The notes: generated from the sequence alone by a model not told the origin. A stretch of DNA of 64,000 nucleotides from JAGXRK01 sp963804005 (GCA_963804005.1 CAWDOP010000009.1:62001-126000), one strand, 5' to 3'; positions 27,275 to 36,431 are shown, numbered from the stretch's first letter. Made by a program: numbers and translations.

Positions 27275-27324
27275 ATATATTTTTTACGATATGCAATACA
27301 TTGAGGAAAGTACTGTCCCTTTTA

Positions 27325-27396
27325 AGATTTCTCAGTCACTCCGTTTCTTCGAAATGACAGGGAAGGTTTTGTCATTTCGAGCAAAGCGAGAAATCT
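27325..27396. repeat. Interspersed inverted repeat (AGATTTCTC...GAAATGAC family)
   Basis: AGATTTCTCAG...TCGAAATGAC is followed by GTCATTTCGAGC...GAGAAATCT, its inverted counterpart, in 72 bp. Related copies are at 25770-25835 and 51124-51199. The family is a widespread type of intergenic hairpin repeat. Confidence 0.7.
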
Positions 27397-27650
27397 TTGT
27401 CGTCCTTAAGATTCCTCGTCGCTTCCTGTCCGACTGCGTCGGTCAAGGCACACCCTTCCTCTGAATGATAAGTCCTCATTCTTCTGTCATCTTAACCCTA
27501 CAAGTCGGGAGAGAGATCTTAAGGTTTTTTCTGTCGTCCGTTATTTAACGGTTGCATTTTTTAACCATTTTATTTGTAACAAATAACAACATAAATAATA
27601 TTATTTACATTAAACTCTCTAAAGCCTTTTTTTGTCTAATACGAAACAAT

Positions 27651-27658
27651 TATATTTG
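27651..27658 (+). promoter_or_regulatory. Promoter -7 box of the TonB receptor gene
   Basis: TATATTTG matches TAnnTTTG exactly and lies 30 bp before the ATG at 27688. A T-rich TTTTTTTG is found 16-23 bp upstream, so the spacing of the upstream box is slightly short. Assigned by pattern only. Confidence 0.45.
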
Positions 27659-27687
27659 CGCTCCATAAAAAAAGATTATACAACCTT

Positions 27688-30117
27688 ATGAATAAATTTT
27701 ATTTAACTATTCTTATAGCATTAACACTTTTAAGTATACAAACTTATCCACAGAGTAATTTTAATAGATTAAATGGTGGTAACATATCTGGAAAAGTATT
27801 TGATAATGATTCCAAACATTCAATCGAATACGCAAACATTGTCCTGTTAAGCATTAGAGATTCATCTTTAATAAATGGGACAGTTACTGATGAAAGCGGA
27901 CAATTTAATCTTACCGGTATTCCGCCGGGCAAGTATAAATTAGAGGTTAGATTCATTGGTTATAAAAGTCAAATATTTGATGTAGAAATCACACCTAACA
28001 GAAAATCGATTGAGTTAGGAGATATTTATATAAGCCCTAATACGTTGGAATTAAATGATGTACTGGTGGAGGGAGAAAGATCTCCTGTTTCTTATCAGAT
28101 TGATAAGAAAGTGATTGATGTAGATAAAATGCAGACGGTAATTTCTGGCAATGCGGCAGATGTGCTGCAAAATGTTCCTTCAGTTACTGTTGATATCGAA
28201 GGAAATGTCAGTCTTCGTGGAAGTCAGAACTTTACTGTATTAACTGACGGCAGACCTTCCATTATTAGTGCACAGGATGCTTTACAACAAATTCCTGCAA
28301 GCTCAATTCAGAATATTGAAATAATTACAAATCCATCTGCTAAATATGATCCTGAAGGAACAGCGGGGATTATTAATATCATACTAAAGAAAAATGAAAA
28401 TCTTGGTTTAAGTGGAATTATAAACGTAAATGCAGGTTTAAACGATAAGTACGGCGGTGATTTTCTTTTCCAACATAAAACTACAGATATAAATTATATT
28501 CTGGGGATGAATTATAATACAAGAAATTTCCCAGGTACAAGCATTTCAAGAAACACCTATTTATTCGAAAACTCAACTTCATATCTAAATTCTAATGGAG
28601 ATTCAGAACGAGGTAGAACAGGGTTTGGTATAAGAGGCGGTTTAGAATTTAATTTGAGTGAGTTTGATTTTTTTAGTGCGATTTTAAGATATGGAACAAG
28701 AGGTGGTAGCCAAAACTCAACGCTAAATTATATTAATTGGTCTGATACTGATCCGGAATTATTATCGTATAAAAGTATAAGCGAAAGAAGCAGAGATGGT
28801 CAATATGCCGGAACAAATCTTACTTACATTCATAAGTTTACAGGTAAAGGACACGAAATAAAAAGTGAATTTAATTTTGGTTACAATGATGGTGATGAAT
28901 CAACTTTGACTGAATCTATTAAAGATAATCTGTTTTTAGATGGTAAAAACACAAAGGAATTTGGTCCATCACGCGATTATGAAATCAAAATCGATTATTC
29001 ACTCCCAATTTCTGAAACAAGCAGGTTTGAAGCCGGTTATGACAGTGAAATAGAAAGTTCAACAGATAACACAGAACTATATGAATTAAACACTCAAACC
29101 GGTGAATATGTGATTCAACCTCTCTACAGCAACTTAACGGAATATACAGACAATTATCAGGCTCTTTATTCAACATATAATAATGAATTTGGAAATTTTG
29201 GAGTTCAGGTTGGGCTTAGAACAGAATATACTTTTAGGACTATAGAATTATTAAACCAAAGTCAGGAATTTAAAATTGATCGATGGGATTATTTTCCTAC
29301 ACTTCACACATCGTATAAATTTTCTGAAGCCACACAATTTATGGCAAGTTACACTCGCAGAATACAAAGACCGCACGGTTGGGAGCTTGAACCGTTCTAT
29401 ACCTGGACGGATGCAAATAATATTCGTATTGGTAATCCGGCACTTTTACCGGAATTTATTGACTCATATGAAACCGGCATTCAAACGTATATAGGTAAAG
29501 TTTCATTTTCTGCAGAGCTGTACCATAGAGTAATTAAGAATAAGATTGATCGTATTCGTTCTGTATATCCGGATGTAGAAAATGTGACACTTAGTACTGT
29601 TGAAAATATAGGAAAAGATTTTTCAACAGGAAGTGAGTTTATGGTAATATTTGATCCTTTCAAATTTTGGAATGTTAATGTGATGGCAAATCTTTATAAT
29701 TATAGAATTGAAGGTGTTTTATACGATGAACAATTTTCCAGAGAGAGTTTTAATTGGAATACAAGATTTAATAATATGTTTAAGGTTGGAGCTAATACGC
29801 AGATGCAGATTAATGTAAATTACAACAGTCCTGGTGTATCATCTCAGGGAAAATGGGAGGGATTTTTTAGAACTGATGTTTCTGTTAAACAAGATCTTTT
29901 TGAAAGAAAGCTTTCATTAACATTACAAGTAAGAGATTTGTTCAGTACAGCAAAGCATGAAAATAGTTCTTCAGGACCAGATTTTTACAGCTACAATTAT
30001 TCCGAACATGAATCACCAATGATAATTCTTAATGCTCGTATAAATTTGAATAACTACAAACCAAAACGAGAACTCAATGAGAATGAAAATGGTAATAATG
30101 TACAAGAAGAATTTTAG
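27688..30117 (+). CDS. TonB-dependent outer-membrane receptor (OMP_b-brl_3 type)
   Basis: This 809-residue protein has a signal peptide (MNKFYLTILIALTLLSIQTYPQ), a carboxypeptidase-regulatory-like domain (about 33-115: GNISGKVFDNDSKHSIEYAN) and a plug domain (about 130-225: VLQNVPSVTVDIEGNVSLRG, NPSAKYDPEGTAGIINI). A 22-strand-type barrel runs to near residue 795 (MASYTRRIQRPHGWELEPF). The charged tail after the barrel (KPKRELNENENGNN) is unusual but common in this subfamily. The substrate is unknown; no TonB/ExbBD gene is nearby. It is the intact counterpart of the broken receptor at 15-17.6 kb, but of a different subfamily. Confidence 0.88.
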   Translation: MNKFYLTILIALTLLSIQTYPQSNFNRLNGGNISGKVFDNDSKHSIEYANIVLLSIRDSSLINGTVTDESGQFNLTGIPPGKYKLEVRFIGYKSQIFDVEITPNRKSIELGDIYISPNTLELNDVLVEGERSPVSYQIDKKVIDVDKMQTVISGNAADVLQNVPSVTVDIEGNVSLRGSQNFTVLTDGRPSIISAQDALQQIPASSIQNIEIITNPSAKYDPEGTAGIINIILKKNENLGLSGIINVNAGLNDKYGGDFLFQHKTTDINYILGMNYNTRNFPGTSISRNTYLFENSTSYLNSNGDSERGRTGFGIRGGLEFNLSEFDFFSAILRYGTRGGSQNSTLNYINWSDTDPELLSYKSISERSRDGQYAGTNLTYIHKFTGKGHEIKSEFNFGYNDGDESTLTESIKDNLFLDGKNTKEFGPSRDYEIKIDYSLPISETSRFEAGYDSEIESSTDNTELYELNTQTGEYVIQPLYSNLTEYTDNYQALYSTYNNEFGNFGVQVGLRTEYTFRTIELLNQSQEFKIDRWDYFPTLHTSYKFSEATQFMASYTRRIQRPHGWELEPFYTWTDANNIRIGNPALLPEFIDSYETGIQTYIGKVSFSAELYHRVIKNKIDRIRSVYPDVENVTLSTVENIGKDFSTGSEFMVIFDPFKFWNVNVMANLYNYRIEGVLYDEQFSRESFNWNTRFNNMFKVGANTQMQINVNYNSPGVSSQGKWEGFFRTDVSVKQDLFERKLSLTLQVRDLFSTAKHENSSSGPDFYSYNYSEHESPMIILNARINLNNYKPKRELNENENGNNVQEEF

Positions 30118-30137
30118 ATAAGAAATCCTATAGAAGC

Positions 30138-30162
30138 GGAGGCCATCTTAAAATTGGCCTCC
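30138..30162. terminator. Hairpin between convergent TonB receptor and PLP-enzyme genes
   Basis: GGAGGCCA (30138-30145) pairs with TGGCCTCC (30155-30162) across an AT-rich loop, between the stop of the receptor (30117) and the stop of the minus-strand gene (30165). There is no long T-run, so efficiency is uncertain. Confidence 0.5.
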
Positions 30163-30164
30163 AC

Positions 30165-31298
30165 TTACATCAAGGCCTGCTTAACATCAGCAATTAGGTC
30201 TTCAACATCTTCAATACCGACAGAGAAACGCACAAGACTTTCTGTAATTCCTAATCTATCTCTTTCTTCTTTAGGCACTGAAGCGTGAGTCATAGAAGCA
30301 GGATGACAAATTAAACTTTCAACTCCGCCAAGACTTTCAGCAAGAGTAAAAACTTTAACTCCGTTTAATACTTTTTTTGCTCTTTCGAGAGAACCGAAAT
30401 CAACAGAGATCATACCACCAAAGCCGCGCATTTGTTTTTTAGCAAGTTCGTGATGCGGATGATTTTTTAAACCGGGATAAATAATTTTATCGGAAATTTT
30501 TGAATCGACAAAATACTTTGCTATTTGCATTGCATTGGCATTATGCCGTTCCATTCTGACGGCAAGTGTTTTTGTTGAACGAAGCACTAGCCAGCAGTCA
30601 AACGGTGAGGGAACTCCGCCTGCAGCATTTTGAATATAACGCAGTCTTTCATAATATTTTTCATTGCTTGTAATAAGCATTCCGCCGATCACATCACTGT
30701 GTCCACCTAAATATTTTGTTGTTGAGTGAATAACGATATCAATTCCAAAAGTAAGCGGATTCTGAAAATACGGACTCATAAAAGTGTTATCACAAACAGA
30801 AATTAAGTTATTCTTTTTTGCAATTTCTGCAACACCTTTTAAGTCAGTTAAATTTAACATTGGATTTGTAGGTGTTTCAACAAAAATCATTTTTGTGTTT
30901 TTGCGGATAGCATTTTCAACATTTTTCAAATCGGTAGTATCCACCCAGGAAAAATCCAATCCGTAATTTTTCATATTAAGTTCATACAACCTGTACGTAC
31001 CGCCGTAAACATTGTTTGAAATAACAATGTGATCACCTGCTTTAACTAAACTCATAAGCGCGTGAGTTGCAGCAAGTCCCGATGCAAAAGCAATTCCATA
31101 TTTTCCTTTTTCAAGCACGGCAACGTTCTTCTCCAAAGCCTGTCTTGTAAGGTTATGAGTGCGCGCATATTCATATCCTGTGCTTTTACCAAGTTCATAT
31201 TGTGCATAAGTTGATGTTTGATAAATCGGAGTAATAACTGCTCCGGTAGTTGAATCAGGAATTTGTCCTGCGTGAATTGCATCTGTTGAAAAGCCCAT
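30165..31298 (-). CDS. Cystathionine gamma-synthase/lyase-type PLP enzyme
   Basis: This 377-residue member of the Cys/Met metabolism PLP family handles cystathionine, homocysteine or methionine-type substrates. The PLP lysine is K195 in HSTTKYLGGHSDV. Other signatures are YARTHNLTR (about 44-52), ASGLAATHALMSL, and a C-terminal SLGGVESLICHPASMTHASVP. The STTKY(L/I)GGHSD motif fits both MetB and MetC/CGL types, so the exact reaction is open. No adjacent met genes are present. The region upstream (31299-31430) is repeat-like; no SAM riboswitch is seen. Confidence 0.88.
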   Translation of the reverse strand: MGFSTDAIHAGQIPDSTTGAVITPIYQTSTYAQYELGKSTGYEYARTHNLTRQALEKNVAVLEKGKYGIAFASGLAATHALMSLVKAGDHIVISNNVYGGTYRLYELNMKNYGLDFSWVDTTDLKNVENAIRKNTKMIFVETPTNPMLNLTDLKGVAEIAKKNNLISVCDNTFMSPYFQNPLTFGIDIVIHSTTKYLGGHSDVIGGMLITSNEKYYERLRYIQNAAGGVPSPFDCWLVLRSTKTLAVRMERHNANAMQIAKYFVDSKISDKIIYPGLKNHPHHELAKKQMRGFGGMISVDFGSLERAKKVLNGVKVFTLAESLGGVESLICHPASMTHASVPKEERDRLGITESLVRFSVGIEDVEDLIADVKQALM

Positions 31299-31646
31299 AA
31301 TGTATCCTATTTATTTTATGCTAAAAATTAAAAAGAAATAGAACACTGATAACGCTGATCAAACTGATTTTCACTGATCTGATCTGATCTGTGATGATCT
31401 GCAAAATCTGTGTCATCTGCGTGCTATTCTAAACTACGATTGAATATCTATAAAATTGTACCCTGAAATAATATCAGTATTCAATCAAAATTCACTTACT
31501 AAAATAGCGGATTATCATTTAAAATTCTTTGTCACCAATATTTCTAATCATTTATTTAATATTTGATAATAATTTACGACGCGGGAAAAAGGCTGTGGTA
31601 TTTCCAACAAATTGTTGTTAATATTCCTTCCATAACCAGTTTAGAT
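31299..31646. other. Gene-free spacer with a degenerate CTGATCTGATC repeat
   Basis: From about 31343 to 31430 there is a low-complexity run of ACTGAT/TCTGATC/ATCTGTG-type words, ending TCTGCGTGCTATTCT, a kind of short interspersed repeat also found in unrelated genomes. The remainder to 31646 is AT-rich without a supported gene; an in-frame upstream extension of the next ORF (from 31563) is possible but less likely than the ATG at 31647. Confidence 0.5.
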
Positions 31647-31976
31647 ATGATGAATAAACAAAAAATTGTATCAATCACTACAATAGTTTCCGGGATTGTC
31701 TTAATCGTAACCGGATTGTTCAGCACCGGTTTTTATATAAGCACGGTACTCGATTCCATAGATAGGAAGGATAAATCATTAATATTCTGGCTCATTCCGA
31801 TTTTTATGATCGGATTTATAATGATTGTTGTCGGTTTCTTTTTTTGTTTAGTAGACTACAGATCTATACGCGGTAATGAATCTGCTGCTAAAGAATCTAA
31901 GTATATGCTTTTATCATTAGTGGTGCTATTGTTTGTTCTGATTTTATTTTCTGTTTTGAATACAATTATTAGTTAA
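31647..31976 (+). CDS. Small three-helix membrane protein
   Basis: This 109-residue protein has hydrophobic segments at about 8-30, 43-66 and 85-108, with a polar loop YRSIRGNESAAKESKY between the second and third. The ATG at 31647 (or the next codon) is chosen because the upstream in-frame part (from 31563) is not hydrophobic and lacks a ribosome-binding site. Its stop overlaps, on the opposite strand, the remnant of fmt. No family is recognised. Confidence 0.5.
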   Translation: MMNKQKIVSITTIVSGIVLIVTGLFSTGFYISTVLDSIDRKDKSLIFWLIPIFMIGFIMIVVGFFFCLVDYRSIRGNESAAKESKYMLLSLVVLLFVLILFSVLNTIIS

Positions 31977-32090
31977 AACTGTAGCCTCTTAAAAACTCTT
32001 CAATACTCATACGTTTCTTCCCTTCCTGCTGAATTTCAAGAATGCGTGTAATATTTTTTCTACAGTCAATAATTAATTCTGATCTTTTCA
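31969..32090 (-). pseudogene. Duplicated 3' end of fmt (remnant)
   Basis: The minus strand encodes ILEIQQEGKKRMSIEEFLRG, almost the same as the C-terminus of intact fmt at 33006 (ILEIQQEGKKRMTIEEFLRG). DNA identity is highest over the last roughly 60 bp (31985-32044) and fades upstream; no earlier part of fmt is present. The intact gene ends 1 kb away in the same orientation, so this is a partial duplication that brackets the metallo-beta-lactamase-fold gene. Confidence 0.75.
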
Positions 32091-32178
32091 TTATTTTTAA
32101 GTGATACTTTAAGCTGTTGCGTAATAAAATTATATAAATAATTTTCTTGGCTGTAATTACCAAAAATGGATTTTACTT

Positions 32179-32967
32179 ATGTTGAAGATTTTTAAGATGT
32201 GGATTGGAATCTTTTTTATATTCTTTAATTTAAATAGTTATGCTCAAAATGATTCTGTTCAATTTTATTATTTGGGACATTCATCATTCTTAATTTTCTT
32301 TGGTAATGAATTCAGCGTTTTAACTGATTATGGAAACCCTAATGCTTATATTGACTACGGATGGGATAGTCCAATATATGATATTGGCGATTTTCACCCT
32401 ACTATTATTACATACTCTCATATGCATGACGATCATTATGATTCAACAAGAATTCCCGCGCAAACGAAGTACATTTTAAATAAGACAGATACCATAAGAA
32501 TTAAAAACCTTTTAATTTATCCTATTCTCACTTCAGAAGATAATGTTTCTATAAAAAATAATACTAGTTATTTATTTAAATATAATGGAATGACAATTTT
32601 ACATTTTGGTGATTGTCAAGCCAATATAATAAATATTGATTCCATTGATAATTTGAACTATATAAAAGAAAATATCCCCGTGGATTGTGATGTGGTTTTA
32701 ATACCTATTGAAGGTAAAAGTAAATTTATTCCTCAGGTAGAAAAATTTATTGAGCTTATACATCCGAAAATAATAATCCCGATGCATTATTGGAGTGATG
32801 AATATAAGTTAGATTTTCTTAATTATATTGAAAGCAAAAATATTGCAGATGAAACCAGGTACAGGATTGTTAAAATCACAAACTCAAGATATATTTATAC
32901 AAAATCAGAAAACAATGACTCAATTTCTGTAATTAATGTTTATCCTTCTAAATTTAATCAAGACTGA
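32179..32967 (+). CDS. Secreted metallo-beta-lactamase-fold protein (UlaG/MBL-like)
   Basis: This 262-residue protein has a signal peptide (MLKIFKMWIGIFFIFFNLNSYAQ). The MBL fold has YLGHSSFLI (31-39), metal motif H81-x-H83-x-D85-H86 (SHMHDDHYD), the HFGDC strand (about 146-150) and PMHYW (about 203-207) providing a late histidine. This resembles the UlaG/RNaseZ-like phosphodiesterase or lactonase type of MBL rather than a true beta-lactamase; the substrate is not predictable. It lies within the 1-kb segment bounded by the duplicated fmt ends and shows no sign of frame damage. Confidence 0.8.
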   Translation: MLKIFKMWIGIFFIFFNLNSYAQNDSVQFYYLGHSSFLIFFGNEFSVLTDYGNPNAYIDYGWDSPIYDIGDFHPTIITYSHMHDDHYDSTRIPAQTKYILNKTDTIRIKNLLIYPILTSEDNVSIKNNTSYLFKYNGMTILHFGDCQANIINIDSIDNLNYIKENIPVDCDVVLIPIEGKSKFIPQVEKFIELIHPKIIIPMHYWSDEYKLDFLNYIESKNIADETRYRIVKITNSRYIYTKSENNDSISVINVYPSKFNQD

Positions 32968-33005
32968 TGAATTTGATTAACAACTAAGGCCAGCAATACA
33001 TATGG

Positions 33006-33905
33006 TCAAATTCTAAATCCTCTCAAAAATTCTTCAATAGTCATTCGTTTCTTCCCTTCCTGCTGGATTTCCAAAATTCCTAACGCATCTTTTCCACAAC
33101 CAATTATTAGTTCAGTTTTGGTTTGATGGAATTCGAAAGGCTTGAGTGTAAGATTTTTTACAACTTCAGTTTTATAAACTTTAATTACTTTATCGTTGTA
33201 ATTAAAAAACGCTGCCGGATGCGGTGATAAACCTCTCACAAGATTATGGATTTCTTCTGCCGATTTATTCCACTCAATCAAGCAAATTTCCTTTGTAATT
33301 TTTGGTGCGGGTGAAGCGAGTGACTCATCTTGCTGATTTAATTCAAAATTTCCAGATTCAATCAAGTCAATTGTTTTTAAAACTAATTCAGCACCGACTA
33401 AACTCATTCTATCATGCAGAGATTCAAAATTATCATCGGGACTTATTTTTACTTTTTTCTGCAGATAGATATTTCCCGTATCTACTTTTTCAGCAAGCTT
33501 GAAAGTAGTTAAGCCTGTTTCATTATCACCGTTTATTAAAACCCACTGAATTGGTGCTGCGCCGCGATACTGTGGCAGATATGATCCGTGCAGATTGAAG
33601 GAACCGTATTTTGGAATTTCAAAAACTTCTCTTGGTAAAATTCTAAATGCAACAACGACAAACAGATCAGCGTTAAGTTGCTTTAATTCTGCTGTAAATT
33701 TTTCATCCTTCAGCTTTTCCGGTTGAAGAACCGGAAGATTATTATTAAGAGCAAATTCCTTTACAGCAGTGAAAGAAACTTTTTGTCCTCTCCCCCGCTC
33801 TTTATCTGGCTGAGTAACAACGGCAACTATTCTATGTTTGCTTTCAAGAAGAATTCTTAAGGAAGGAATTGAAAAGTCCGGAGTGCCCATAAAAATGATT
33901 TTCAT
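33006..33905 (-). CDS. fmt: Methionyl-tRNA formyltransferase
   Basis: This 299-residue enzyme formylates initiator Met-tRNA using 10-formyl-THF. The N-terminal catalytic domain has MGTPDFSIPSL, the FNLHGSYLPQYRGAAPI block with catalytic Asn/His, and TGLTTFKLAEKVDTG with the catalytic Asp. The C-terminal OB-type domain (about 205-299) ends MTIEEFLRGFRI. It forms a def-fmt pair with an 8-bp gap. Its last 60-100 bp are duplicated at 31985-32090. Confidence 0.96.
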   Translation of the reverse strand: MKIIFMGTPDFSIPSLRILLESKHRIVAVVTQPDKERGRGQKVSFTAVKEFALNNNLPVLQPEKLKDEKFTAELKQLNADLFVVVAFRILPREVFEIPKYGSFNLHGSYLPQYRGAAPIQWVLINGDNETGLTTFKLAEKVDTGNIYLQKKVKISPDDNFESLHDRMSLVGAELVLKTIDLIESGNFELNQQDESLASPAPKITKEICLIEWNKSAEEIHNLVRGLSPHPAAFFNYNDKVIKVYKTEVVKNLTLKPFEFHQTKTELIIGCGKDALGILEIQQEGKKRMTIEEFLRGFRI

Positions 33906-33913
33906 GTGAAAGC

Positions 33914-34477
33914 CTAGATTATTTTATAATCAGCCGAATCACTTATCGGGTAATCTACATCTATTTTACGTTTCTTTATATTATTCAACGGTTTCTTGAA
34001 TAACTTTTTTGTTTCTTCATCAACCAGATCAGTAAATAAAATTCCTTGCAGATGATCATATTCATGCTGAATAACACGGGCAAGAAGATCGTCAGCTTCC
34101 AATGATTGTTTTTTGAGATCGGTATCTTCATAATCAATGGTAATTCTTTTCGGTCGGATTACTTCAGCACGCAGATCAGGAAGGCTGAGACAGCCCTCTT
34201 CAATGCTTAATGTTTCTATTGATCTTTCAACAATATTGGGATTAATAAAAACAATAGGTTTAGTGTGTTCATAACCTTCAACCGGTGAAATATCCACGAT
34301 GAATATCGATTTATTCGATCCAACCTGATTAGCTGCGAGACCAATCCCATTTGCACTACGCATAGTTTCAAACATATCCGTAATCAATCCAATAAGTATA
34401 TTATTCAACTCTGATACTTTTTTTGCTTTTTTTCTTAGTATAGTATCGCCGCATACTGTTATTGGCATTATTGCCAT
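33914..34477 (-). CDS. def: Peptide deformylase
   Basis: This 187-residue enzyme removes the formyl group from nascent proteins. All three motifs are present: GIGLAANQ (44-51), EGCLSLP (94-100, metal ligand C96) and HEYDH (H138, E139, H142). It is translated just before fmt in the classic deformylase-formyltransferase pair. The tail ISDSADYKII is lineage-specific. Confidence 0.97.
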   Translation of the reverse strand: MAIMPITVCGDTILRKKAKKVSELNNILIGLITDMFETMRSANGIGLAANQVGSNKSIFIVDISPVEGYEHTKPIVFINPNIVERSIETLSIEEGCLSLPDLRAEVIRPKRITIDYEDTDLKKQSLEADDLLARVIQHEYDHLQGILFTDLVDEETKKLFKKPLNNIKKRKIDVDYPISDSADYKII

Positions 34478-34638
34478 CTTATTCCTTTTTATAATCTTTA
34501 TTTCTTTTATGTTCTAATAATAAAAATATTCTTATGTAGAATGAATCCCCTAAATAATAAATGTTCAATCTTTATTGCTCAATGGATAAAACATCATTCT
34601 TTTTCAAACATTGAACATTTAGCATTTAGCACTGAACA

Positions 34639-35601
34639 TTACACAAAAAGTTTTCCATCCTTCATTAATAATTTTCCATCCATCCAAACTGTAGGCTTTC
34701 TGACGACTCCATCCAGATGAATTGGAACATTTACACTTCCACCCATAGAAACATTGTTGCCAACTGCAATATGAATTGTTCCCATTACTTTTTCATCTTC
34801 AAGTAAAACGCCGCTAAGTTTTGCAGAATCATTAGTACCGATACCAAACTCAGCTATATTGCGGGCTTCTTTGCCAACTTTATCAAGCATATTTTTTAAT
34901 TTTTTAGCGGGGGTTCCGCCAGTTATTTTTGTAGCATAACCATTTTTAACTTCAATTCTGATATTTGTATTTTTTATCAATCCTAAACCTGCCATCGATC
35001 CGTCAACAACAAATACTCCGTTTGATGTTCCTTCAACAGGCGCTAGAAATGTTTCCCCGGTTGGTAGATTTCCGCTTTCACCTTTTGCATGAAATAATCC
35101 TTTACTGGGAATTACTTTTCTTCCGGCTATTTTGAAAGAAATATCTGTTCCAGCAGGAGCAACTACTCTTATGTTCTTTCCCTCTTCAAGAATATCTTTA
35201 AGCTTTATAGTTCTTTTTGCAATTGATTTATAATCAGCATTCATACCGCGTATCATAACATCTTTTGTTATTCCGGGAAAGGTTGCTATACGTACACCCT
35301 TTGCTGATGCAGCTCTCCTCGCATCTGTATGAGTTAAGGATTTAGCCGTCGGACAAAATACAACATCAAATTTTTGCATAAGTTCAGCAATTTCTGGTGA
35401 AGGTTCTTCGCCATTAATTTTACCGGATTTCATCTCAACCAGTAAGGCTTGATGCCCAAGTCTTTTTGCATTTTCAAATAAAGATAATCCAATTTCTCTT
35501 TTATGTTCATCGGTTATTACAAGAATTTTTTCATTCTTCTTTGCACCCATACAATCTTTAATAGCAATTGTTGAGGCAGTATCAAGTTTTGTTAATTTCA
35601 T
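34639..35601 (-). CDS. M29-type leucyl aminopeptidase (AmpS/aminopeptidase T-like)
   Basis: This 320-residue protein starts at MKLTKLDTAS (35601), with GTAGGTAC about 5 bp before the ATG; an upstream in-frame ATG at 35700 would read through the preceding gene and is rejected. COG2309-like features are the N-terminal Rossmann-type part (ILVITDEHKREIG) and the C-terminal metal region (LPTGETFLAPVEGTSNG, AEFGIGTN, GTIHIAVGNNVSMGG, NVPIHLDGV), with Glu/His residues in the places used as metal ligands in M29 peptidases. It is probably intracellular. It is 25 bp downstream of a barrel-like protein gene. Confidence 0.8.
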   Translation of the reverse strand: MKLTKLDTASTIAIKDCMGAKKNEKILVITDEHKREIGLSLFENAKRLGHQALLVEMKSGKINGEEPSPEIAELMQKFDVVFCPTAKSLTHTDARRAASAKGVRIATFPGITKDVMIRGMNADYKSIAKRTIKLKDILEEGKNIRVVAPAGTDISFKIAGRKVIPSKGLFHAKGESGNLPTGETFLAPVEGTSNGVFVVDGSMAGLGLIKNTNIRIEVKNGYATKITGGTPAKKLKNMLDKVGKEARNIAEFGIGTNDSAKLSGVLLEDEKVMGTIHIAVGNNVSMGGSVNVPIHLDGVVRKPTVWMDGKLLMKDGKLFV

Positions 35602-35626
35602 TTTGTACCTACTATGCTTTTTTAAA

Positions 35627-36379
35627 TTAGAGTGGAAAACCAACATTGAGTTGAAGAACAGCTTTAAAACCCCCTGCATTAATAAAATTCGATTCATCAT
35701 TTAAGTCAGCTTCACTTAAAAAATTGTCGCCTTCATCATCAAGCATTTTTTCTATTTTCATTATAGTGTATCCGGCTGTTCCTTCTAGACTAATATATCC
35801 TTCAATAAGATAAACAATAAATCCGGTTCCTATTGAATAACCGATTTCAGGAGAATCATTGTTGTATGTTTTTACAGATATAATTGCTGCATCGCCTATA
35901 GTTCTCTTAAACCTTACCGAATTAAAAAGTAGTTCACCCTCAAAAATTTTCCAATCGAATGATTTTGAAATCGGAATTCCAACATCAATACCAAGTCCCC
36001 ATGATTTGAGACTTAAATCATATTCAACATCCGGATAAGAATCTGAAACATTAATGTTCTTTCTTTCAGACAAATACTGATAATGTCCCTTAGCAGTTAA
36101 AAAGAATCCATTGAACTTTGCACGGTAAAAATTTAAGCCGACACGAAATCCTTTTGCTTCACCAAATTGATCAAAGTATGGATCAGTAATAAGACCGATT
36201 GGTGTTCGAAGTTCATTACCGTAATATTTCAAATATCCCGGTTCAAATGATTGATAGGAATATCCTGCATATCCGCTAACAAAACCAAAGCAGCCAAATC
36301 CGAATGACTGAGCTTTTGTTTCAGTGTTATTTATGAAGACGATAAAGAACAATAAGATTTTTATAAAATGTTTAAGCAT
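35627..36379 (-). CDS. Secreted, barrel-like protein of unknown function
   Basis: This 250-residue protein has a signal peptide (MLKHFIKILLFFIVFINNTETKAQ) and a small outer-membrane barrel appearance (GFRVGLNFYRAKFNGFFLTAK, LKSWGLGIDVGIPIS), ending VLQLNVGFPL. It lies between an MFS transporter gene (52 bp upstream) and the M29-like aminopeptidase gene. No family is recognised. Confidence 0.55.
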   Translation of the reverse strand: MLKHFIKILLFFIVFINNTETKAQSFGFGCFGFVSGYAGYSYQSFEPGYLKYYGNELRTPIGLITDPYFDQFGEAKGFRVGLNFYRAKFNGFFLTAKGHYQYLSERKNINVSDSYPDVEYDLSLKSWGLGIDVGIPISKSFDWKIFEGELLFNSVRFKRTIGDAAIISVKTYNNDSPEIGYSIGTGFIVYLIEGYISLEGTAGYTIMKIEKMLDDEGDNFLSEADLNDESNFINAGGFKAVLQLNVGFPL

Positions 36380-36431
36380 AGAAATATTAAGTTATCAAAT
36401 CATAAATTGCCAGCAACAAGAATACTTTTTG

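Larger units (their letters stand above)
27275..27687. other. Gene-free spacer with inverted repeats and a promoter
   Basis: It holds an AGATTTCTC.../...GAGAAATCT inverted repeat (27325-27396), further degenerate fragments of the same family up to about 27550, and a promoter-like TATATTTG at 27651-27658 before the TonB receptor. No gene is supported. Confidence 0.55.

Noticed and set aside
31200..31450. SAM riboswitch before the Cys/Met PLP gene
   Set aside because: The leader is occupied by the CTGATCTGATC repeat and shows none of the paired helices or conserved core of a SAM-I or SAM-II element.
34639..35700. Upstream start (35700) for the M29-like aminopeptidase
   Set aside because: The extra 33 residues would be encoded by the opposite reading of the preceding gene's end and do not match the family's N-terminus; the ATG at 35601 fits.
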